Shown: positions 27,401-41,100 of the stretch, in pieces
Layout of the letters: each line of letters starts with the position of its first letter
How positions within the stretch are numbered: the first letter of the stretch is position 1
NCBI GenBank assembly: GCA_030272585.1
Contig: BSYQ01000013.1
Span: 1 to 64,000, forward strand
Direction: 5' to 3'
DNA: 64,000 bases
DNA from: Bryopsis sp. KO-2023
Taxonomy: Eukaryota; Chlorophyta; Ulvophyceae; Bryopsidales; Bryopsidaceae
The notes under the pieces: generated by a model
Seen by the model: only the letters and a program-made list of their open reading frames with translations
What the model was told of the DNA's origin: nothing
Databases searched by the model: none
Translations under genes and position numbers: made by a program

Positions 27401-27969
27401 GGCAACACGTTTGAATGCCTCCGTCGAGGGCTTTTGTACTCGTCCATCAAGCACATCCATACCTCCAAATCGAAAATAATCAAGTTGCCCCCGCCGGATT
27501 TCCTGAGACATCCCTGATCTCGGTACTGATCGGCCCCAATCGTGCTTGATTGGCGAGTTCGGAAGGGATCGCATGTTTTCACGATGGTATGAGGGCAACA
27601 CGTTTGAATGCCTCCGTCGAGGGCTTTTGTACTCGTCCATCAAGCACATCCATACCTCCAAATCAAAAATAATCAAGTTGCCCCGCCGGATTTCCTGAGA
27701 CATCCCTGATCTCGGTACTGATCGGCCCCAATCGTGCTTGATTGGCGAGTTCGGAAGGGATCGCATGTTTTCACGATGGTATGAGGGCAACACGTTTGAA
27801 TGCCTCCGTCGAGGGCTTTTGTACTCGTCCATCAAGCACATCCAAACCTCCAAATCAAAAATAATCAAGTTGCCCCGCCGGATTTCCTGAGACATCCCTG
27901 ATCTCGGTACTGATCGGCCCCAATCGTGCTTGATTGGCGAGTTCGGAAGGGATCGCATGTTTTCACGAT

Positions 27970-28161
27970 GGTATGAGGGCAACACGTTTGAATGCCTCCG
28001 TCGAGGGCTTTTGTACTCGTCCATCAAGCACATCCATACCTCCAAATCAAAAAAAACCAAGTGCCCCCGCCGGATTTCCTGAGACATCCCTGATCTCGGT
28101 ACTGATCGGCCCCAATCGTGCTTGATTGGCGAGTTCGGAAGGGATCGCATGTTTTCACGAT
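27970..28161 (-). pseudogene. 5S unit with T8 terminator and damaged 3' end
   Basis: Unit positions 80, 85 and 88 are changed so the plus strand has a run of eight A residues, and one T of GTTG is lost (GTGCCCCC). The transcript strand thus has a T8 stop, and the gene (28059-28175) has a one-base gap in helix I. It is the end member of a cluster of units at 27200-27970 with G80 changed to A. Confidence 0.65.
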
Positions 28162-28354
28162 GGTATGAGGGCAACACGTTTGAATGCCTCCGTCGAGGGC
28201 TTTTGTACTCGTCCATCAAGCACATCCATACCTCCAAATCGAAAATAATCAAGTTGCCCCCGCCGGATTTCCTGAGACATCCCTGATCTCGGTACTGATC
28301 GGCCCCAATCGTGCTTGATTGGCGAGTTCGGAAGGGATCGCATGTTTTCACGAT

Positions 28355-28546
28355 GGTATGAGGGCAACACGTTTGAATGCCTCCGTCGAGGGCTTTTGTA
28401 CTCGTGCATCAAGCACAGCCAACCTCCAAATCGAAAATAATCAAGTTGCCCCCGCCGGATTTCCTGAGACATCCCTGATCTCGGTACTGATCGGCCCCAA
28501 TCGTGCTTGATTGGCGAGTTCGGAAGGGATCGCATGTTTTCACGAT
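28355..28546. repeat. unit with C52G, T64G and position-68 deletion
   Basis: The plus strand reads CTCGTGCATC and CACAGCCAACC. The T64G plus deletion pair matches the unit at 11201. It lies two units left of the unit at 28740, just as 11201 lies two units left of 11585. Confidence 0.85.
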
Positions 28547-28739
28547 GGTATGAGGGCAACACGTTTGAATGCCTCCGTCGAGGGCTTTTGTACTCGTCCA
28601 TCAAGCACATCCATACCTCCAAATCGAAAATAATCAAGTTGCCCCCGCCGGATTTCCTGAGACATCCCTGATCTCGGTACTGATCGGCCCCAATCGTGCT
28701 TGATTGGCGAGTTCGGAAGGGATCGCATGTTTTCACGAT

Positions 28740-28931
28740 GGTATGAGGGCAACACGTTTGAATGCCTCCGTCGAGGGCTTTTGTACTCGTTCATCAAGCA
28801 CATCCATCCTCCAAATCGAAAATAATCAAGTTGCCCCCGCCGGATTTCCTGAGACATCCCTGATCTCGGTACTGATCGGCCCCAATCGTGCTTGATTGGC
28901 GAGTTCGGAAGGGATCGCATGTTTTCACGAT
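28740..28931. repeat. second copy of the C52T / A69-deletion unit
   Basis: Identical in its markers to the unit at 11585. Its 5S gene is unchanged. It is evidence for a long-range copy event inside the array. Confidence 0.9.
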
Positions 28932-29123
28932 GGTATGAGGGCAACACGTTTGAATGCCTCCGTCGAGGGCTTTTGTACTCGTCCATCAAGCACATCCATA
29001 CCTCCAAATCGAAAATAATCAAGTTGCCCCGCCGGATTTCCTGAGACATCCCTGATCTCGGTACTGATCGGCCCCAATCGTGCTTGATTGGCGAGTTCGG
29101 AAGGGATCGCATGTTTTCACGAT

Positions 29124-32100
29124 GGTATGAGGGCAACACGTTTGAATGCCTCCGTCGAGGGCTTTTGTACTCGTCCATCAAGCACATCCATACCTCCAAA
29201 TCGAAAATAATCAAGTTGCCCCCGCCGGATTTCCTGAGACATCCCTGATCTCGGTACTGATCGGCCCCAATCGTGCTTGATTGGCGAGTTCGGAAGGGAT
29301 CGCATGTTTTCACGATGGTATGAGGGCAACACGTTTGAATGCCTCCGTCGAGGGCTTTTGTACTCGTCCATCAAGCACATCCATACCTCCAAATCGAAAA
29401 TAATCAAGTTGCCCCCGCCGGATTTCCTGAGACATCCCTGATCTCGGTACTGATCGGCCCCAATCGTGCTTGATTGGCGAGTTCGGAAGGGATCGCATGT
29501 TTTCACGATGGTATGAGGGCAACACGTTTGAATGCCTCCGTCGAGGGCTTTTGTACTCGTCCATCAAGCACATCCATACCTCCAAATCGAAAATAATCAA
29601 GTTGCCCCCGCCGGATTTCCTGAGACATCCCTGATCTCGGTACTGATCGGCCCCAATCGTGCTTGATTGGCGAGTTCGGAAGGGATCGCATGTTTTCACG
29701 ATGGTATGAGGGCAACACGTTTGAATGCCTCCGTCGAGGGCTTTTGTACTCGTCCATCAAGCACATCCATACCTCCAAATCGAAAATAATCAAGTTGCCC
29801 CCGCCGGATTTCCTGAGACATCCCTGATCTCGGTACTGATCGGCCCCAATCGTGCTTGATTGGCGAGTTCGGAAGGGATCGCATGTTTTCACGATGGTAT
29901 GAGGGCAACACGTTTGAATGCCTCCGTCGAGGGCTTTTGTACTCGTCCATCAAGCACATCCATACCTCCAAATCGAAAATAATCAAGTTGCCCCCGCCGG
30001 ATTTCCTGAGACATCCCTGATCTCGGTACTGATCGGCCCCAATCGTGCTTGATTGGCGAGTTCGGAAGGGATCGCATGTTTTCACGATGGTATGAGGGCA
30101 ACACGTTTGAATGCCTCCGTCGAGGGCTTTTGTACTCGTCCATCAAGCACATCCATACCTCCAAATCGAAAATAATCAAGTTGCCCCCGCCGGATTTCCT
30201 GAGACATCCCTGATCTCGGTACTGATCGGCCCCAATCGTGCTTGATTGGCGAGTTCGGAAGGGATCGCATGTTTTCACGATGGTATGAGGGCAACACGTT
30301 TGAATGCCTCCGTCGAGGGCTTTTGTACTCGTCCATCAAGCACATCCATACCTCCAAATCGAAAATAATCAAGTTGCCCCCGCCGGATTTCCTGAGACAT
30401 CCCTGATCTCGGTACTGATCGGCCCCAATCGTGCTTGATTGGCGAGTTCGGAAGGGATCGCATGTTTTCACGATGGTATGAGGGCAACACGTTTGAATGC
30501 CTCCGTCGAGGGCTTTTGTACTCGTCCATCAAGCACATCCATACCTCCAAATCGAAAATAATCAAGTTGCCCCCGCCGGATTTCCTGAGACATCCCTGAT
30601 CTCGGTACTGATCGGCCCCAATCGTGCTTGATTGGCGAGTTCGGAAGGGATCGCATGTTTTCACGATGGTATGAGGGCAACACGTTTGAATGCCTCCGTC
30701 GAGGGCTTTTGTACTCGTCCATCAAGCACATCCATACCTCCAAATCGAAAATAATCAAGTTGCCCCCGCCGGATTTCCTGAGACATCCCTGATCTCGGTA
30801 CTGATCGGCCCCAATCGTGCTTGATTGGCGAGTTCGGAAGGGATCGCATGTTTTCACGATGGTATGAGGGCAACACGTTTGAATGCCTCCGTCGAGGGCT
30901 TTTGTACTCGTCCATCAAGCACATCCATACCTCCAAATCGAAAATAATCAAGTTGCCCCCGCCGGATTTCCTGAGACATCCCTGATCTCGGTACTGATCG
31001 GCCCCAATCGTGCTTGATTGGCGAGTTCGGAAGGGATCGCATGTTTTCACGATGGTATGAGGGCAACACGTTTGAATGCCTCCGTCGAGGGCTTTTGTAC
31101 TCGTCCATCAAGCACATCCATACCTCCAAATCGAAAATAATCAAGTTGCCCCCGCCGGATTTCCTGAGACATCCCTGATCTCGGTACTGATCGGCCCCAA
31201 TCGTGCTTGATTGGCGAGTTCGGAAGGGATCGCATGTTTTCACGATGGTATGAGGGCAACACGTTTGAATGCCTCCGTCGAGGGCTTTTGTACTCGTCCA
31301 TCAAGCACATCCATACCTCCAAATCGAAAATAATCAAGTTGCCCCCGCCGGATTTCCTGAGACATCCCTGATCTCGGTACTGATCGGCCCCAATCGTGCT
31401 TGATTGGCGAGTTCGGAAGGGATCGCATGTTTTCACGATGGTATGAGGGCAACACGTTTGAATGCCTCCGTCGAGGGCTTTTGTACTCGTCCATCAAGCA
31501 CATCCATACCTCCAAATCGAAAATAATCAAGTTGCCCCCGCCGGATTTCCTGAGACATCCCTGATCTCGGTACTGATCGGCCCCAATCGTGCTTGATTGG
31601 CGAGTTCGGAAGGGATCGCATGTTTTCACGATGGTATGAGGGCAACACGTTTGAATGCCTCCGTCGAGGGCTTTTGTACTCGTCCATCAAGCACATCCAT
31701 ACCTCCAAATCGAAAATAATCAAGTTGCCCCCGCCGGATTTCCTGAGACATCCCTGATCTCGGTACTGATCGGCCCCAATCGTGCTTGATTGGCGAGTTC
31801 GGAAGGGATCGCATGTTTTCACGATGGTATGAGGGCAACACGTTTGAATGCCTCCGTCGAGGGCTTTTGTACTCGTCCATCAAGCACATCCATACCTCCA
31901 AATCGAAAATAATCAAGTTGCCCCCGCCGGATTTCCTGAGACATCCCTGATCTCGGTACTGATCGGCCCCAATCGTGCTTGATTGGCGAGTTCGGAAGGG
32001 ATCGCATGTTTTCACGATGGTATGAGGGCAACACGTTTGAATGCCTCCGTCGAGGGCTTTTGTACTCGTCCATCAAGCACATCCATACCTCCAAATCGAA

Positions 32101-35100
32101 AATAATCAAGTTGCCCCCGCCGGATTTCCTGAGACATCCCTGATCTCGGTACTGATCGGCCCCAATCGTGCTTGATTGGCGAGTTCGGAAGGGATCGCAT
32201 GTTTTCACGATGGTATGAGGGCAACACGTTTGAATGCCTCCGTCGAGGGCTTTTGTACTCGTCCATCAAGCACATCCATACCTCCAAATCGAAAATAATC
32301 AAGTTGCCCCCGCCGGATTTCCTGAGACATCCCTGATCTCGGTACTGATCGGCCCCAATCGTGCTTGATTGGCGAGTTCGGAAGGGATCGCATGTTTTCA
32401 CGATGGTATGAGGGCAACACGTTTGAATGCCTCCGTCGAGGGCTTTTGTACTCGTCCATCAAGCACATCCATACCTCCAAATCGAAAATAATCAAGTTGC
32501 CCCCGCCGGATTTCCTGAGACATCCCTGATCTCGGTACTGATCGGCCCCAATCGTGCTTGATTGGCGAGTTCGGAAGGGATCGCATGTTTTCACGATGGT
32601 ATGAGGGCAACACGTTTGAATGCCTCCGTCGAGGGCTTTTGTACTCGTCCATCAAGCACATCCATACCTCCAAATCGAAAATAATCAAGTTGCCCCCGCC
32701 GGATTTCCTGAGACATCCCTGATCTCGGTACTGATCGGCCCCAATCGTGCTTGATTGGCGAGTTCGGAAGGGATCGCATGTTTTCACGATGGTATGAGGG
32801 CAACACGTTTGAATGCCTCCGTCGAGGGCTTTTGTACTCGTCCATCAAGCACATCCATACCTCCAAATCGAAAATAATCAAGTTGCCCCCGCCGGATTTC
32901 CTGAGACATCCCTGATCTCGGTACTGATCGGCCCCAATCGTGCTTGATTGGCGAGTTCGGAAGGGATCGCATGTTTTCACGATGGTATGAGGGCAACACG
33001 TTTGAATGCCTCCGTCGAGGGCTTTTGTACTCGTCCATCAAGCACATCCATACCTCCAAATCGAAAATAATCAAGTTGCCCCCGCCGGATTTCCTGAGAC
33101 ATCCCTGATCTCGGTACTGATCGGCCCCAATCGTGCTTGATTGGCGAGTTCGGAAGGGATCGCATGTTTTCACGATGGTATGAGGGCAACACGTTTGAAT
33201 GCCTCCGTCGAGGGCTTTTGTACTCGTCCATCAAGCACATCCATACCTCCAAATCGAAAATAATCAAGTTGCCCCCGCCGGATTTCCTGAGACATCCCTG
33301 ATCTCGGTACTGATCGGCCCCAATCGTGCTTGATTGGCGAGTTCGGAAGGGATCGCATGTTTTCACGATGGTATGAGGGCAACACGTTTGAATGCCTCCG
33401 TCGAGGGCTTTTGTACTCGTCCATCAAGCACATCCATACCTCCAAATCGAAAATAATCAAGTTGCCCCCGCCGGATTTCCTGAGACATCCCTGATCTCGG
33501 TACTGATCGGCCCCAATCGTGCTTGATTGGCGAGTTCGGAAGGGATCGCATGTTTTCACGATGGTATGAGGGCAACACGTTTGAATGCCTCCGTCGAGGG
33601 CTTTTGTACTCGTCCATCAAGCACATCCATACCTCCAAATCGAAAATAATCAAGTTGCCCCCGCCGGATTTCCTGAGACATCCCTGATCTCGGTACTGAT
33701 CGGCCCCAATCGTGCTTGATTGGCGAGTTCGGAAGGGATCGCATGTTTTCACGATGGTATGAGGGCAACACGTTTGAATGCCTCCGTCGAGGGCTTTTGT
33801 ACTCGTCCATCAAGCACATCCAAACCTCCAAATCGAAAATAATCAAGTTGCCCCCGCCGGATTTCCTGAGACATCCCTGATCTCGGTACTGATCGGCCCC
33901 AATCGTGCTTGATTGGCGAGTTCGGAAGGGATCGCATGTTTTCACGATGGTATGAGGGCAACACGTTTGAATGCCTCCGTCGAGGGCTTTTGTACTCGTC
34001 CATCAAGCACATCCATACCTCCAAATCGAAAATAATCAAGTTGCCCCCGCCGGATTTCCTGAGACATCCCTGATCTCGGTACTGATCGGCCCCAATCGTG
34101 CTTGATTGGCGAGTTCGGAAGGGATCGCATGTTTTCACGATGGTATGAGGGCAACACGTTTGAATGCCTCCGTCGAGGGCTTTTGTACTCGTCCATCAAG
34201 CACATCCATACCTCCAAATCGAAAATAATCAAGTTGCCCCCGCCGGATTTCCTGAGACATCCCTGATCTCGGTACTGATCGGCCCCAATCGTGCTTGATT
34301 GGCGAGTTCGGAAGGGATCGCATGTTTTCACGATGGTATGAGGGCAACACGTTTGAATGCCTCCGTCGAGGGCTTTTGTACTCGTCCATCAAGCACATCC
34401 ATACCTCCAAATCGAAAATAATCAAGTTGCCCCCGCCGGATTTCCTGAGACATCCCTGATCTCGGTACTGATCGGCCCCAATCGTGCTTGATTGGCGAGT
34501 TCGGAAGGGATCGCATGTTTTCACGATGGTATGAGGGCAACACGTTTGAATGCCTCCGTCGAGGGCTTTTGTACTCGTCCATCAAGCACATCCATACCTC
34601 CAAATCGAAAATAATCAAGTTGCCCCCGCCGGATTTCCTGAGACATCCCTGATCTCGGTACTGATCGGCCCCAATCGTGCTTGATTGGCGAGTTCGGAAG
34701 GGATCGCATGTTTTCACGATGGTATGAGGGCAACACGTTTGAATGCCTCCGTCGAGGGCTTTTGTACTCGTCCATCAAGCACATCCATACCTCCAAATCG
34801 AAAATAATCAAGTTGCCCCCGCCGGATTTCCTGAGACATCCCTGATCTCGGTACTGATCGGCCCCAATCGTGCTTGATTGGCGAGTTCGGAAGGGATCGC
34901 ATGTTTTCACGATGGTATGAGGGCAACACGTTTGAATGCCTCCGTCGAGGGCTTTTGTACTCGTCCATCAAGCACATCCATACCTCCAAATCGAAAATAA
35001 TCAAGTTGCCCCCGCCGGATTTCCTGAGACATCCCTGATCTCGGTACTGATCGGCCCCAATCGTGCTTGATTGGCGAGTTCGGAAGGGATCGCATGTTTT

Positions 35101-38100
35101 CACGATGGTATGAGGGCAACACGTTTGAATGCCTCCGTCGAGGGCTTTTGTACTCGTCCATCAAGCACATCCATACCTCCAAATCGAAAATAATCAAGTT
35201 GCCCCCGCCGGATTTCCTGAGACATCCCTGATCTCGGTACTGATCGGCCCCAATCGTGCTTGATTGGCGAGTTCGGAAGGGATCGCATGTTTTCACGATG
35301 GTATGAGGGCAACACGTTTGAATGCCTCCGTCGAGGGCTTTTGTACTCGTCCATCAAGCACATCCATACCTCCAAATCGAAAATAATCAAGTTGCCCCCG
35401 CCGGATTTCCTGAGACATCCCTGATCTCGGTACTGATCGGCCCCAATCGTGCTTGATTGGCGAGTTCGGAAGGGATCGCATGTTTTCACGATGGTATGAG
35501 GGCAACACGTTTGAATGCCTCCGTCGAGGGCTTTTGTACTCGTCCATCAAGCACATCCATACCTCCAAATCGAAAATAATCAAGTTGCCCCCGCCGGATT
35601 TCCTGAGACATCCCTGATCTCGGTACTGATCGGCCCCAATCGTGCTTGATTGGCGAGTTCGGAAGGGATCGCATGTTTTCACGATGGTATGAGGGCAACA
35701 CGTTTGAATGCCTCCGTCGAGGGCTTTTGTACTCGTCCATCAAGCACATCCATACCTCCAAATCGAAAATAATCAAGTTGCCCCCGCCGGATTTCCTGAG
35801 ACATCCCTGATCTCGGTACTGATCGGCCCCAATCGTGCTTGATTGGCGAGTTCGGAAGGGATCGCATGTTTTCACGATGGTATGAGGGCAACACGTTTGA
35901 ATGCCTCCGTCGAGGGCTTTTGTACTCGTCCATCAAGCACATCCATACCTCCAAATCGAAAATAATCAAGTTGCCCCCGCCGGATTTCCTGAGACATCCC
36001 TGATCTCGGTACTGATCGGCCCCAATCGTGCTTGATTGGCGAGTTCGGAAGGGATCGCATGTTTTCACGATGGTATGAGGGCAACACGTTTGAATGCCTC
36101 CGTCGAGGGCTTTTGTACTCGTCCATCAAGCACATCCATACCTCCAAATCGAAAATAATCAAGTTGCCCCCGCCGGATTTCCTGAGACATCCCTGATCTC
36201 GGTACTGATCGGCCCCAATCGTGCTTGATTGGCGAGTTCGGAAGGGATCGCATGTTTTCACGATGGTATGAGGGCAACACGTTTGAATGCCTCCGTCGAG
36301 GGCTTTTGTACTCGTCCATCAAGCACATCCATACCTCCAAATCGAAAATAATCAAGTTGCCCCCGCCGGATTTCCTGAGACATCCCTGATCTCGGTACTG
36401 ATCGGCCCCAATCGTGCTTGATTGGCGAGTTCGGAAGGGATCGCATGTTTTCACGATGGTATGAGGGCAACACGTTTGAATGCCTCCGTCGAGGGCTTTT
36501 GTACTCGTCCATCAAGCACATCCAACCTCCAAATCGAAAATAATCAAGTTGCCCCCGCCGGATTTCCTGAGACATCCCTGATCTCGGTACTGATCGGCCC
36601 CAATCGTGCTTGATTGGCGAGTTCGGAAGGGATCGCATGTTTTCACGATGGTATGAGGGCAACACGTTTGAATGCCTCCGTCGAGGGCTTTTGTACTCGT
36701 CCATCAAGCACATCCATACCTCCAAATCGAAAATAATCAAGTTGCCCCCGCCGGATTTCCTGAGACATCCCTGATCTCGGTACTGATCGGCCCCAATCGT
36801 GCTTGATTGGCGAGTTCGGAAGGGATCGCATGTTTTCACGATGGTATGAGGGCAACACGTTTGAATGCCTCCGTCGAGGGCTTTTGTACTCGTCCATCAA
36901 GCACATCCATACCTCCAAATCGAAAATAATCAAGTTGCCCCCGCCGGATTTCCTGAGACATCCCTGATCTCGGTACTGATCGGCCCCAATCGTGCTTGAT
37001 TGGCGAGTTCGGAAGGGATCGCATGTTTTCACGATGGTATGAGGGCAACACGTTTGAATGCCTCCGTCGAGGGCTTTTGTACTCGTCCATCAAGCACATC
37101 CATACCTCCAAATCGAAAATAATCAAGTTGCCCCCGCCGGATTTCCTGAGACATCCCTGATCTCGGTACTGATCGGCCCCAATCGTGCTTGATTGGCGAG
37201 TTCGGAAGGGATCGCATGTTTTCACGATGGTATGAGGGCAACACGTTTGAATGCCTCCGTCGAGGGCTTTTGTACTCGTCCATCAAGCACATCCATACCT
37301 CCAAATCGAAAATAATCAAGTTGCCCCCGCCGGATTTCCTGAGACATCCCTGATCTCGGTACTGATCGGCCCCAATCGTGCTTGATTGGCGAGTTCGGAA
37401 GGGATCGCATGTTTTCACGATGGTATGAGGGCAACACGTTTGAATGCCTCCGTCGAGGGCTTTTGTACTCGTCCATCAAGCACATCCATACCTCCAAATC
37501 GAAAATAATCAAGTTGCCCCCGCCGGATTTCCTGAGACATCCCTGATCTCGGTACTGATCGGCCCCAATCGTGCTTGATTGGCGAGTTCGGAAGGGATCG
37601 CATGTTTTCACGATGGTATGAGGGCAACACGTTTGAATGCCTCCGTCGAGGGCTTTTGTACTCGTCCATCAAGCACATCCATACCTCCAAATCGAAAATA
37701 ATCAAGTTGCCCCCGCCGGATTTCCTGAGACATCCCTGATCTCGGTACTGATCGGCCCCAATCGTGCTTGATTGGCGAGTTCGGAAGGGATCGCATGTTT
37801 TCACGATGGTATGAGGGCAACACGTTTGAATGCCTCCGTCGAGGGCTTTTGTACTCGTCCATCAAGCACATCCATACCTCCAAATCGAAAATAATCAAGT
37901 TGCCCCCGCCGGATTTCCTGAGACATCCCTGATCTCGGTACTGATCGGCCCCAATCGTGCTTGATTGGCGAGTTCGGAAGGGATCGCATGTTTTCACGAT
38001 GGTATGAGGGCAACACGTTTGAATGCCTCCGTCGAGGGCTTTTGTACTCGTCCATCAAGCACATCCATACCTCCAAATCGAAAATAATCAAGTTGCCCCC

Positions 38101-41100
38101 GCCGGATTTCCTGAGACATCCCTGATCTCGGTACTGATCGGCCCCAATCGTGCTTGATTGGCGAGTTCGGAAGGGATCGCATGTTTTCACGATGGTATGA
38201 GGGCAACACGTTTGAATGCCTCCGTCGAGGGCTTTTGTACTCGTCCATCAAGCACATCCATACCTCCAAATCGAAAATAATCAAGTTGCCCCCGCCGGAT
38301 TTCCTGAGACATCCCTGATCTCGGTACTGATCGGCCCCAATCGTGCTTGATTGGCGAGTTCGGAAGGGATCGCATGTTTTCACGATGGTATGAGGGCAAC
38401 ACGTTTGAATGCCTCCGTCGAGGGCTTTTGTACTCGTCCATCAAGCACATCCATACCTCCAAATCGAAAATAATCAAGTTGCCCCCGCCGGATTTCCTGA
38501 GACATCCCTGATCTCGGTACTGATCGGCCCCAATCGTGCTTGATTGGCGAGTTCGGAAGGGATCGCATGTTTTCACGATGGTATGAGGGCAACACGTTTG
38601 AATGCCTCCGTCGAGGGCTTTTGTACTCGTCCATCAAGCACATCCATACCTCCAAATCGAAAATAATCAAGTTGCCCCCGCCGGATTTCCTGAGACATCC
38701 CTGATCTCGGTACTGATCGGCCCCAATCGTGCTTGATTGGCGAGTTCGGAAGGGATCGCATGTTTTCACGATGGTATGAGGGCAACACGTTTGAATGCCT
38801 CCGTCGAGGGCTTTTGTACTCGTCCATCAAGCACATCCATACCTCCAAATCGAAAATAATCAAGTTGCCCCCGCCGGATTTCCTGAGACATCCCTGATCT
38901 CGGTACTGATCGGCCCCAATCGTGCTTGATTGGCGAGTTCGGAAGGGATCGCATGTTTTCACGATGGTATGAGGGCAACACGTTTGAATGCCTCCGTCGA
39001 GGGCTTTTGTACTCGTCCATCAAGCACATCCATACCTCCAAATCGAAAATAATCAAGTTGCCCCCGCCGGATTTCCTGAGACATCCCTGATCTCGGTACT
39101 GATCGGCCCCAATCGTGCTTGATTGGCGAGTTCGGAAGGGATCGCATGTTTTCACGATGGTATGAGGGCAACACGTTTGAATGCCTCCGTCGAGGGCTTT
39201 TGTACTCGTCCATCAAGCACATCCAACCTCCAAATCGAAAATAATCAAGTTGCCCCCGCCGGATTTCCTGAGACATCCCTGATCTCGGTACTGATCGGCC
39301 CCAATCGTGCTTGATTGGCGAGTTCGGAAGGGATCGCATGTTTTCACGATGGTATGAGGGCAACACGTTTGAATGCCTCCGTCGAGGGCTTTTGTACTCG
39401 TCCATCAAGCACATCCATACCTCCAAATCGAAAATAATCAAGTTGCCCCCGCCGGATTTCCTGAGACATCCCTGATCTCGGTACTGATCGGCCCCAATCG
39501 TGCTTGATTGGCGAGTTCGGAAGGGATCGCATGTTTTCACGATGGTATGAGGGCAACACGTTTGAATGCCTCCGTCGAGGGCTTTTGTACTCGTCCATCA
39601 AGCACATCCATACCTCCAAATCGAAAATAATCAAGTTGCCCCCGCCGGATTTCCTGAGACATCCCTGATCTCGGTACTGATCGGCCCCAATCGTGCTTGA
39701 TTGGCGAGTTCGGAAGGGATCGCATGTTTTCACGATGGTATGAGGGCAACACGTTTGAATGCCTCCGTCGAGGGCTTTTGTACTCGTCCATCAAGCACAT
39801 CCATACCTCCAAATCGAAAATAATCAAGTTGCCCCCGCCGGATTTCCTGAGACATCCCTGATCTCGGTACTGATCGGCCCCAATCGTGCTTGATTGGCGA
39901 GTTCGGAAGGGATCGCATGTTTTCACGATGGTATGAGGGCAACACGTTTGAATGCCTCCGTCGAGGGCTTTTGTACTCGTCCATCAAGCACATCCATACC
40001 TCCAAATCGAAAATAATCAAGTTGCCCCCGCCGGATTTCCTGAGACATCCCTGATCTCGGTACTGATCGGCCCCAATCGTGCTTGATTGGCGAGTTCGGA
40101 AGGGATCGCATGTTTTCACGATGGTATGAGGGCAACACGTTTGAATGCCTCCGTCGAGGGCTTTTGTACTCGTCCATCAAGCACATCCAAACCTCCAAAT
40201 CGAAAATAATCAAGTTGCCCCCGCCGGATTTCCTGAGACATCCCTGATCTCGGTACTGATCGGCCCCAATCGTGCTTGATTGGCGAGTTCGGAAGGGATC
40301 GCATGTTTTCACGATGGTATGAGGGCAACACGTTTGAATGCCTCCGTCGAGGGCTTTTGTACTCGTCCATCAAGCACATCCATACCTCCAAATCGAAAAT
40401 AATCAAGTTGCCCCCGCCGGATTTCCTGAGACATCCCTGATCTCGGTACTGATCGGCCCCAATCGTGCTTGATTGGCGAGTTCGGAAGGGATCGCATGTT
40501 TTCACGATGGTATGAGGGCAACACGTTTGAATGCCTCCGTCGAGGGCTTTTGTACTCGTCCATCAAGCACATCCAACCTCCAAATCGAAAATAATCAAGT
40601 TGCCCCCCGGGATTTCCTGAGACATCCCTGATCTCGGTACTGATCGGCCCCAATCGTGCTTGATTGGCGAGTTCGGAAGGGATCGCATGTTTTCACGATG
40701 GTATGAGGGCAACACGTTTGAATGCCTCCGTCGAGGGCTTTTGTACTCGTCCATCAAGCACATCCATACCTCCAAATCGAAAATAATCAAGTTGCCCCCG
40801 CCGGATTTCCTGAGACATCCCTGATCTCGGTACTGATCGGCCCCAATCGTGCTTGATTGGCGAGTTCGGAAGGGATCGCATGTTTTCACGATGGTATGAG
40901 GGCAACACGTTTGAATGCCTCCGTCGAGGGCTTTTGTACTCGTCCATCAAGCACATCCATACCTCCAAATCGAAAATAATCAAGTTGCCCCCGCCGGATT
41001 TCCTGAGACATCCCTGATCTCGGTACTGATCGGCCCCAATCGTGCTTGATTGGCGAGTTCGGAAGGGATCGCATGTTTTCACGATGGTATGAGGGCAACA

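Larger units (their letters stand above)
1..29123 (-). rRNA. diversified 5S gene block, 151 units
   Basis: About 64 of 151 units differ from consensus and 32 of the 151 genes are altered. A stem-run loss (C5 to C4 on the plus strand, one G lost from p108-112) affects the genes at 89-204, 860-976, 5697-5816, 7050-7166, 7435-7551, 12445-12561, 13023-13139, 14176-14292, 15912-16027, 20156-20272, 21120-21236, 22085-22201, 22277-22392 (two lost), 24397-24513, 26325-26441, 27675-27791, 27867-27983 and 29021-29137. Single substitutions lie in the genes at 7242-7359 (p93), 13407-13524 (p98), 26710-26827 (p109) and 27096-27213 (p97). Short indels near p97-98 lie in the genes at 7820-7938, 13600-13715 and 13984-14100. 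The gene at 8400-8516 loses one base in the run at p63-66. A clean run of 11 consensus units sits at 3293-5415. Sequence outside the altered sites is the same unit as elsewhere. Confidence 0.9.
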
